Of a DNA stretch of 5,841 bases, positions 1 to 5,200 are shown one piece after another (the stretch's first letter is position 1; each line of letters starts with the position of its first letter). The notes below the pieces were generated by a model that was given only the letters and a program-made list of their open reading frames with translations, made no database searches and was not told the DNA's origin. The stretch lies in NCBI GenBank assembly GCA_001821155.1, contig MHSB01000039.1, forward strand, positions 1 to 5,841, given 5' to 3'. Made by a program: the position numbers and the translations under genes. The DNA is from Candidatus Taylorbacteria bacterium RIFCSPLOWO2_01_FULL_50_130. Its GTDB lineage: Bacteria; Patescibacteriota; Minisyncoccia; Phycocordibacterales; UBA10002.

Positions 1-625
1 GCGAGCCGGCGCCGCCATGCGCAATAACCGGAATCGGCGCACGACTGGCTATGCTTCGCGCAAGTTCGATGTCAAATCCCTTTTTCGTGCCATCTCGGTC
101 AATGGATGAGATGAGTATTTCTCCCGCGCCAAGTTTTATGCCGCGCTTTGCCCACTCTATCGCGCCAACGCCGCTGTGTTCCCTTCCGCCGTCCGTGTAC
201 GCCTCATACGAGCCGCCCTCCTGTTTCTTCGCTTCAATGTAGAGCACGATGCACTGCGAGCCGAATTCTCGCGCGGCCTCGCGAATGAAATCCGGGTGCG
301 ACACACCGAAGGTGTTAATGGCGACTTTGTCCGCTCCGGCGCGAAGCGCGTTATTGATGTCGTGTATGGAGCGAATCCCGCCACCGACCGTCACCGGGAT
401 AAAGATATCTTCGGTAACGCTTTTGAGCAATTCAAAATCCAGGTTGCGCTGATAGAGACTCGCGACAATATCAAGGTATATCAGTTCGTCGGCGCCTTCC
501 TGGTAGTAGCGCGCGGCAAGTTCTTTAGGATTCCCAACTACCCGAAGCGCTTCAGTGTGCACCGGCTTCACGACATTTGGGCCTTTAACATGGAGCGTGG
601 GGATAATGCGGATATTTTTGCTCAT
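1..625 (-). CDS. HisF-like cyclase-family protein, C-terminus cut by window edge
   Basis: The reverse strand reads 208 codons without a stop from ATG at 625 off the left edge. The protein follows the HisF (beta/alpha)8 barrel closely: RIIPTLHVKG at 6-15, GADELIYLD at 44-52, PVTVGGGIRS at 77-86, RAGADKVAIN at 95-104, FGSQCIV at 121-127, GAGEILISSIDRDGT at 166-180 and the phosphate-binding GGAG at 204-207. HisF is normally about 250 residues, so roughly 45 are missing. HisF uses ammonia from the HisH glutaminase to make IGP and AICAR. Here the catalytic Asp11 position is His12 and the Asp130 position is Glu131, so standard histidine synthesis is doubtful. The neighbours are glycan genes, and HisF paralogues in such loci (for example the WbpG/HisF2 type) take part in amidating surface sugars; I infer that role here. 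No Shine-Dalgarno is evident before the ATG. Family call is firm, exact substrate unknown. Confidence 0.9.
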   Translation of the reverse strand, partial: MSKNIRIIPTLHVKGPNVVKPVHTEALRVVGNPKELAARYYQEGADELIYLDIVASLYQRNLDFELLKSVTEDIFIPVTVGGGIRSIHDINNALRAGADKVAINTFGVSHPDFIREAAREFGSQCIVLYIEAKKQEGGSYEAYTDGGREHSGVGAIEWAKRGIKLGAGEILISSIDRDGTKKGFDIELARSIASRAPIPVIAHGGAGS

Positions 626-662
626 ATGTTGGGGGCTTTTCTCGCGGCAAAGAGGTATGTAT

Positions 663-693
663 AGTATAATCGTCGACTATCCGAAAAAGTCAC
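663..693 (-). promoter_or_regulatory. Weak candidate promoter for the HisF-like gene
   Basis: On the reverse strand TATACT (663-668) matches the -10 consensus at five of six positions. The best -35 is GTGACT (688-693), four of six, with a long 19-base spacer. It sits about 40 bases upstream of the ATG at 625. Suggestive only. Confidence 0.22.
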
Positions 694-696
694 TCG

Positions 697-724
697 TTGG
701 CCGGCATGAATCTCGTAGTAGAAT
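697..724 (+). promoter_or_regulatory. Candidate sigma70-type promoter for the capsule-type/FkbM operon
   Basis: TTGGCC at 697-702 (four of six matches to TTGACA) lies 16 bases before TAGAAT at 719-724 (five of six matches to TATAAT). It points at the gene starting at 807. The match is only moderate and rests on inspection. A perfect TATAAT also occurs at 665-670 on this strand but has no recognisable -35 partner. Confidence 0.3.
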
Positions 725-759
725 TATGAGTGGCGAAATATGGGGAGAATGGAAATAGT

Positions 760-849
760 ATGAATAAGATACGATTTAACAGCAAGTTTTTCATGAAAGG
801 TGACGTATGTCTCCGCCAGAAGACAACTCGCAATTTCACTACGGGATGA
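760..849 (+). CDS. Possible 29-residue leader peptide overlapping the capsule-type gene
   Basis: ATG at 760 opens a 29-codon frame that ends in TGA at 847-849. Its stop overlaps an internal ATG (846-848) of the downstream gene in an ATGA arrangement, which is the classic geometry for translational coupling. The peptide is basic and carries no motif I recognise. A purine-rich GGGGAG (742-747) lies about 12 bases upstream, rather far for a good Shine-Dalgarno. It would be real if the downstream gene starts at 846; if that gene starts at 807, the two frames overlap by 43 bases and this is probably chance. No function is assigned. Confidence 0.2.
   Translation: MNKIRFNSKFFMKGDVCLRQKTTRNFTTG
795..803 (+). 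promoter_or_regulatory. Ribosome binding site favouring the 807 start
   Basis: GAAAGGTGA at 795-803 places AGGTG four bases before the ATG at 807. An in-frame TGA at 801-803 means 807 is the first possible start in this frame. The competing ATG at 846 is preceded by CACTACGGG, a poorer site, although the protein then begins MNRKPKICFFLQ, the more usual N-terminus for this type of protein. Confidence 0.5.
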
Positions 850-2366
850 ACCGCAAACCAAAAATCTGCTTTTTTCTCCAGCGAAGCTACGCCTTCACCG
901 GTCACGCGCTTGCCGTGTGGCTCCAGGAAAAATACGGCGTCACCGAGTTTTGCTCGTACACCGGCGTGCGGCGTATGCATGAATTCTTAAAGTCCCAGAA
1001 GGATATTTTGTATACCGAATTGCTCCTTGATGAGGACGTGCACAATCGGTACAAGAATGAAAAACTGGACCTTTCGTATTTGCGTGCTCTTGAAAAAGAA
1101 TATGGAATTCCGAACCTTTGGCCCTATCTTACCGTGGACCGGGAAATCATGAGCAATCAGGCGGCCCGGGAATATCCCTATAATACACCGCGCTACACCC
1201 ACGACGAAATGCTGCGCATTCTCCAGGTTACCGCGAAAGCCGTCATTGATTTTCTCGACCGAGAAAAACCGGATGTAGCGGTGTTTTCTGTCATCGGAGC
1301 GGTGCCGAGTTTGCTTCTTTATCACATCGCCAAAAAGAGAGGCATTCGAATCGCGCACATACTGACCGTCTCACTCAAAGACCGGTTCGCCGTAAGCGAA
1401 CGCTATGACGTCTTCACGGACGCGGAGAAAATCTTTGCGCAAAATCTGGCGAATAACAGAAAAGGCCGCTACTATGATGAAGCAAAAAAAGTGGTCCGGC
1501 ATTTCAGGGAAACCCCGCATCCATATGACCCGAAACGCTCTGCCGCAGGACAGCCGATACATCGCGGGAAGCAGCTGCGTTTTCTCTGGCCGGCAAATTT
1601 TCTTCGATCGCTACGTTGGTTCGTCAAGATGCTCTATTTATACATGACGGGAAACGCCCGAGAGGACTACACGACGGTAAGTCCCTGGAACTACGCCAAA
1701 GACCACACCAAGAGAAAATTGCGAAATCTTGTTGGCGTTTCCGACTTGTATGATACATACCTGCCGAATGAGCCGCATGCGTTTTTCGCTCTTGGCTATG
1801 AGCCGGAGATGAGTCTTTCGCTCCTAGCGCCTTTTGCCGACCAGCTCTATCTCATACGGCAGACGGCTCGTTCGCTTCCCGTCGGCTGGAAACTCTATGT
1901 CAAGGAACATCCTGAAATGGTGCCGTATCGGCCGCGTTCGTACTACAAGGAACTCAAAAAAATCCCCAACGTCCGGCTGATGAGCCCGTCAATTGACGGC
2001 ACGACGCTTGCCGCAAACGCCAACCTTATCGTAACGGTCACCGGTTCCGCGGCATGGGAAGGGGTGCTCCTTGGGAAACCCTCCATCGTGTTCGGCAACC
2101 GTTTCTTCAACATTCTCTCAATGGTGAAAAAATGCGCGGAGATAGAAAACCTGCCGTATCTCGTCAAGGAACAAATTGAAGATTTCCATTACAACGAGGA
2201 AGAACTTCTGCAATTTATCGCGGCAATTTTGGAAGATTCGGCCTCGCTTAAGTTCATCGAGCTCTGGGAGCAGGAGTACGACAGCGTGAAGAAAAAGGAA
2301 GGGCTTGAGCCGCTGGCGGACCTTATTGCGAAAAAGATTGGACTTGCCGCCACATCAGCTAGTTAG
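807..2366 (+). CDS. Capsule polysaccharide synthesis protein (KpsS/KpsC-like, Capsule_synth type)
   Basis: This 519-residue protein looks like the capsule-synthesis family of GT-B-like transferases that act on surface polysaccharides at the cytoplasmic side of the membrane. The N-terminal half opens with a beta strand, KICFFLQ (about 17-23), followed by an AFTGHALAVWL helix. The C-terminal half carries the family hallmarks: FALGYEPEMSLSLLAPF near 327-343, VKEHP at 365-369, TGSAAWEG at 412-419 and GKPSIVFG at 423-430. The HP and TGS..WE segments are expected to line the donor-nucleotide site. KpsC/KpsS homologues transfer Kdo; whether this one does cannot be told, and relatives near HisF-like genes may use other acidic sugars. 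There is no signal peptide or clear membrane helix. ATG 846 (Met14) is an alternative start. It is followed after 55 bases by the FkbM gene on the same strand, so the two probably form one operon. Confidence 0.82.
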   Translation: MSPPEDNSQFHYGMNRKPKICFFLQRSYAFTGHALAVWLQEKYGVTEFCSYTGVRRMHEFLKSQKDILYTELLLDEDVHNRYKNEKLDLSYLRALEKEYGIPNLWPYLTVDREIMSNQAAREYPYNTPRYTHDEMLRILQVTAKAVIDFLDREKPDVAVFSVIGAVPSLLLYHIAKKRGIRIAHILTVSLKDRFAVSERYDVFTDAEKIFAQNLANNRKGRYYDEAKKVVRHFRETPHPYDPKRSAAGQPIHRGKQLRFLWPANFLRSLRWFVKMLYLYMTGNAREDYTTVSPWNYAKDHTKRKLRNLVGVSDLYDTYLPNEPHAFFALGYEPEMSLSLLAPFADQLYLIRQTARSLPVGWKLYVKEHPEMVPYRPRSYYKELKKIPNVRLMSPSIDGTTLAANANLIVTVTGSAAWEGVLLGKPSIVFGNRFFNILSMVKKCAEIENLPYLVKEQIEDFHYNEEELLQFIAAILEDSASLKFIELWEQEYDSVKKKEGLEPLADLIAKKIGLAATSAS

Positions 2367-2379
2367 CTTGCTAGCTGAT
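2354..2379 (+). repeat. Perfect 9-bp inverted repeat over the stop codon, CTAG-rich
   Basis: ATCAGCTAG at 2354-2362 and CTAGCTGAT at 2371-2379 are exact reverse complements around an 8-base loop that contains the TAG stop (2364-2366). The spacer continues CTAG-rich, with further CTAGs at 2387-2390 and 2407-2410; the last is in CAGCTAG (2404-2410), which could pair alternatively with CTAGCTG (2371-2377). No T-run follows the stem directly (the next is TTTTT at 2394-2398), so it is not a convincing terminator. It may instead modulate expression or mRNA stability between the two cistrons. Confidence 0.6.
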
Positions 2380-2408
2380 TAGCGGTCTAGGTATTTTTCT
2401 AAACAGCT

Positions 2409-2414
2409 AGGAAG
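2409..2414 (+). promoter_or_regulatory. Shine-Dalgarno for the FkbM methyltransferase gene
   Basis: AGGAAG lies seven bases before ATG 2422 and supports that start. Its first two bases are the end of the third CAGCTAG element (2404-2410), so pairing of that element with CTAGCTG at 2371-2377 could partly hide the ribosome site. Confidence 0.6.
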
Positions 2415-2421
2415 CTCATCT

Positions 2422-3276
2422 ATGATTTCCCAATTCCGCATACTCTACCGACGATTCGTTCACTTTCCCGCGCTGGACCACGCCATTTACGCGGCGCTTG
2501 ATTTTCTGACGGACGCCTTCGCCCGCGCGGTGCGCTTTTCCTTTCCTGAAAACTACATACGCCGATGGAAGCTCAATATGCTCTCCGGGCTTTATGAGCC
2601 GGAGACATACAAACTGTTCAAGCACACAATCATGCCCGGAGAAACTATCGTGGACATCGGAGCGCACATCGGATACTTTACTCGGCTGTTTTCAAGACTT
2701 GCCGGGAGAGATGGCCGTGTCTTCGCCTTTGAGGCCGACCCGACGAATTTCGTTTTGCTTGCGCGAAACACGCGTGGCTATAAAAACGTGCGAATCGCTC
2801 AAATAGCCATTACCGACAGAATCGGCATTATAGATTTTTACCACTATGACGATAAGAGCGGCGCGCATTCAACACTTCCAAATGTGCCGCTTGATTTCGT
2901 GAAGCGCAAAATTACGGTGGGTTCAACGACGCTCGATTCATGGCTTCTGAAAAATAGCGTCTCAAAAGTTGACGTGATTAAAATGGATATTGAGGGCGGC
3001 GAATCAGCAGCACTCCTCGGCATGAAAGATGCTCTTAAAGGCGCCCGCGTACTGGTGACCGAATTCGCGCCGGCGTGGATTGCGGCCGCGGGAAGCACGC
3101 CGCTTGCGTTCCTGAAAAACATCGAGAAACACGAGTTTGAAATCTCCGCCGTAACTTCAGGCGGACTTGTCAAGCTCTCTCCGGTCAAAGACGACAGTTT
3201 TCTGACGCTCCTCCCCAAGACAAGGAGCGGTTCGCACGCTAGCGAATTCATCAATCTTTATTGTGTCAAAAAATAA
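2422..3276 (+). CDS. FkbM-family SAM-dependent methyltransferase
   Basis: This 284-residue protein has the class I methyltransferase fold of the FkbM family (Methyltransf_21), which usually O-methylates sugars or other small hydroxylated groups in the cytoplasm. The SAM-binding motif I is GETIVDIGAHIGYFTR, with VDIGAHIG at 77-84. The acidic end of strand 2 is FAFEADP at 101-107. The family signature KMDIEGGE is at 187-194, followed by a helix and the VLVTEFAP strand. The N-terminal 70 residues are a helical extension, common in this family and possibly for substrate recognition. Length and motif spacing look intact. It lies directly downstream of the capsule-type gene on the same strand, so a likely job is methylating the glycan made by its neighbours; the acceptor is inference. 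It converges on the GT4 gene. Confidence 0.9.
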   Translation: MISQFRILYRRFVHFPALDHAIYAALDFLTDAFARAVRFSFPENYIRRWKLNMLSGLYEPETYKLFKHTIMPGETIVDIGAHIGYFTRLFSRLAGRDGRVFAFEADPTNFVLLARNTRGYKNVRIAQIAITDRIGIIDFYHYDDKSGAHSTLPNVPLDFVKRKITVGSTTLDSWLLKNSVSKVDVIKMDIEGGESAALLGMKDALKGARVLVTEFAPAWIAAAGSTPLAFLKNIEKHEFEISAVTSGGLVKLSPVKDDSFLTLLPKTRSGSHASEFINLYCVKK

Positions 3277-3280
3277 CCAA

Positions 3281-3318
3281 ACATCATACCAACAATCTCA
3301 AGTATGTTGGTATGTTGT
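3281..3318 (-). terminator. Hairpin between convergent genes, probable terminator for the GT4 gene
   Basis: CATACCAACA (3285-3294) pairs perfectly with TGTTGGTATG (3305-3314) around a 10-base loop. After one mismatch, three more pairs extend the stem to 3281 and 3318. Read leftward, the stem is followed by a T-rich run (complement of 3268-3280, including six T in a row), which suits a Rho-independent terminator for the minus-strand gene ending at 3325. Read rightward no T-run follows, so termination of the FkbM transcript here is less certain. The stem is only moderately GC-rich. Confidence 0.5.
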
Positions 3319-3324
3319 GTAACA

Positions 3325-4506
3325 CTAGATTGCAGACGTTAGCGTGTGTTCTAATCGTTTTGCAAGTGTACCCGCATCCAGCTCTCCGGCGCGGGCAAGA
3401 GCTTCCCTTGCTAGCGTGACGCGAAGTTCCCTACTTTCCCCTAGCTTTTCAATCTGTCGCGCGAGTTCATCCACGTTATCGTTGTGAAAAGTCAGCGCGG
3501 AACTTTTCGCCAACCACTCAAGCGCGCCGCCGCCAGGAATGATTGAAGGAAGTCCAAAAGCAAACGCCTCCGTAAGTACCGCCGAGCCGTACTCAATCCA
3601 CCATTTTGGAAAGATGAAGACATGGGCTTCTTTGAAAAATTGATAGAGCTTTTCTTTTTCCACCCATCCGGAAAAGAAAATCGTTTCGGATAAGCCAAGT
3701 TCCTTCGTGAGTTTTTCAAGTCGTTCTTTCTCCTCTCCCCCGCCGGAAAGAATCAGACGATAGTTCTGCCTGTTCCTCACATTTGAAAGCGCGCGGATTA
3801 AAATATCAAATCCCTTTTCCGGAAGCATGCGCCCCGTGGCGAGAAGACTGATGCGCAGAGCGGTCTTTTGATGTTTTTCAACACTCGAAGCTGTTACGCC
3901 AAACCGCTCAATAATCCCGCGAGTTTCTATAAAGTCCTCAATGACGGCATTTGGCTTATCTTTGCCGATGCCGAAATTATGATACATCCTCTGCACCTGC
4001 GGCGTGTTGAAAATGAACGCGTCTAGGTGATTAGCAATAGGCACGCCGATAAAATGCTCAATGACGTACCGCATGCTCTTCTTGACGCGCTTGAGAATGG
4101 ACGGACGCGCTGCATTTCCGGACGCGTCAGCCCAAGCGTTGAGTCGCACATTAAAAAACCCGACCGCCGGCACCTTTCCGCCCAAGAGGCGATATGCGCC
4201 CGCTCCATAAAGAAACATGTGTCCATCCATATAGAACACATCCGCGTCTTTTGAGAATTCTTTGAGAATTGTGTGCACGCCGAGCTGAATTCCGAGAAGA
4301 CCACGCCCTTTTATGTTTCGCTCAAAGACAGCGTACGGCACAGCGCAGGGAATCCTATTTTCATTTGAAAACGCGGTAACGACCGTCACCTTGTGTCCAA
4401 GCTCCACAAGTCCTTTTGCCTTGAGGTGCAGATCAACGACGGAGCCGCCGATTGGAGCGCCAGTATCCTCAAATTTTAATTTGGAGGTGATGAGAATAAT
4501 CTTCAC
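3325..4506 (-). CDS. GT4-type (group 1) glycosyltransferase
   Basis: From GTG at 4506 this gives 393 residues, usual for GT4 enzymes, which transfer a sugar from an NDP donor with retention of configuration. The N-terminal Rossmann-like half starts VKIILITSK and has the acceptor-side glycine pair in GAPIGGSVVDL and the ELGHKVTVVTAF strand. The C-terminal donor domain has ATGRMLPEKGFDILI, LILSGGGEEKERL, IFFSGWV and VFIFPKWW, then the EX7E motif with Glu305 and Glu313 (numbered from the GTG) and GLPSIIPGGGALEWL. All expected parts are present. A longer frame can be opened at TTG 4569, but its extra 21 residues are encoded across a terminator hairpin and precede the first beta strand, so I prefer the GTG, although it lacks a good Shine-Dalgarno. 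Probable role: adding a sugar to the same surface glycan; specificity unknown. Confidence 0.9.
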   Translation of the reverse strand: MKIILITSKLKFEDTGAPIGGSVVDLHLKAKGLVELGHKVTVVTAFSNENRIPCAVPYAVFERNIKGRGLLGIQLGVHTILKEFSKDADVFYMDGHMFLYGAGAYRLLGGKVPAVGFFNVRLNAWADASGNAARPSILKRVKKSMRYVIEHFIGVPIANHLDAFIFNTPQVQRMYHNFGIGKDKPNAVIEDFIETRGIIERFGVTASSVEKHQKTALRISLLATGRMLPEKGFDILIRALSNVRNRQNYRLILSGGGEEKERLEKLTKELGLSETIFFSGWVEKEKLYQFFKEAHVFIFPKWWIEYGSAVLTEAFAFGLPSIIPGGGALEWLAKSSALTFHNDNVDELARQIEKLGESRELRVTLAREALARAGELDAGTLAKRLEHTLTSAI

Positions 4507-4520
4507 CAAACTAGAGTAAC

Positions 4521-4554
4521 AAAAAGGGCGAGGAACGCAATGCGTTCCACGCCC
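4521..4554 (-). terminator. Rho-independent terminator after the HD/DUF218 operon
   Basis: On the reverse strand the stem GGGCG-T-GGAACGC (from 4554 leftward) pairs with GCGTTCC-T-CGCCC down to 4526: 12 pairs with one mismatch and a 3-base loop. It is followed immediately by TTTTT (4525-4521). It starts 20 bases past the DUF218 stop at 4574. In the plus direction no T-run follows, so it works leftward only. It lies just 14 bases upstream of the GTG start of the GT4 gene, so that gene depends either on read-through or on a start signal I cannot see. Confidence 0.85.
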
Positions 4555-4573
4555 TAAAATCTGAACCAAGAGC

Positions 4574-5200
4574 TTATATCCACCCCTTCCAAAAGAACAG
4601 AAGTCGTGCGCACAACTCTCTCCCGTATGCGAGAAGCAACCCGCCCGGCACTCGCGCCGCTACGCGAACCGAAAAGTACAAGCTGTTTCGGTCCATGTAG
4701 TCGAATTGGCGAGGTGTCGGCAGTGGAATGGGAAGCACTTCAAATCCTTCCTTTTCCATAATCCATTTCACCCTCGGCATATGGAACGGGGTGGTGAGCG
4801 CGAGCGCGAGTGCCGGAAATTGTCCTCTTTCTATAAGCCAGCGTTTTTGCGCTTCAACCACCATCTTTGAGTTGTACTCCATGGTTGAGCGGTCCATTGG
4901 GGTGTCGCAATGCGGTGGGTGTATGACTACGGTGACTTTCACGCCTTTCATTTCCGCCGCCAATACCACCGGAATCGTTGCGAGTATCGGAATATCGGGA
5001 AACAAATCGCTGACGTGCTTCAACGCTTCAGCTAGTAATTCATTCCCGCGTCCGGGACGATTCCCCGCCGCCATGCAGATGTCGTGCGTCACAATCACGA
5101 CTGGTCTTCTGTCAAAGAGGGCGACAGAAATGACTTGCGTAAACTTCTCCCAATTCGGGTATCTTACACGCCACGCGAACAAGCATTTGAGTAGTCTCAA
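4574..5200 (-). CDS. DUF218 (YdcF/SanA/ElyC-like) protein, TTG start
   Basis: This 208-residue protein resembles the DUF218 family, whose members bind nucleotide-like ligands (YdcF) or affect envelope maturation (SanA, ElyC); no reaction is firmly established. Visible features are the first strand PVVIVTHD at 33-40, STMEYNSKMV at 105-114 (the nT.eN-like region), LALTTPFHMPRV at 133-144 followed by GFEVLPIPLP at 152-161 (the family's sHm.RA segment), and a C-terminal RELCARLLFFWKGWI like the E.lALlyY..rGw tail of DUF218 proteins. Unlike SanA and ElyC there is no clear N-terminal membrane helix, so it should be cytosolic. The start is a TTG with an excellent AAAGGAGG five bases upstream. That TTG overlaps the TGA of the HD gene (TTGA), implying translational coupling. 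The N-terminal strand lacks the usual glycine-rich LGgG, so the ligand site is divergent. Confidence 0.7.
   Translation of the reverse strand: MRLLKCLFAWRVRYPNWEKFTQVISVALFDRRPVVIVTHDICMAAGNRPGRGNELLAEALKHVSDLFPDIPILATIPVVLAAEMKGVKVTVVIHPPHCDTPMDRSTMEYNSKMVVEAQKRWLIERGQFPALALALTTPFHMPRVKWIMEKEGFEVLPIPLPTPRQFDYMDRNSLYFSVRVAARVPGGLLLAYGRELCARLLFFWKGWI

Larger units (their letters stand above)
626..806. promoter_or_regulatory. Divergent intergenic region between the HisF-like gene and the capsule-type gene
   Basis: This 181-base gap separates two genes transcribed away from each other, so both need start signals here or nearby. It is AT-rich around 655-675 and 715-795. It holds the promoter candidates and the possible short leader ORF listed separately. 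I see no tRNA, riboswitch fold or long repeat in it. Confidence 0.5.

Noticed and set aside
176..664. Plus-strand open frame of 162 codons over the left end
   Set aside because: It lies antisense to the HisF-like gene, which runs open to the window edge and has unmistakable family motifs. The plus frame has no recognisable domain.
987..1358. Minus-strand open frame of 123 codons inside the capsule-type gene
   Set aside because: Shadow of the strongly supported 519-residue frame; no motif or ribosome site.
2354..2379. The 9-bp inverted repeat as a Rho-independent terminator
   Set aside because: No T-run follows the stem directly, and the next gene on the same strand begins only 43 bases later with its own ribosome site.
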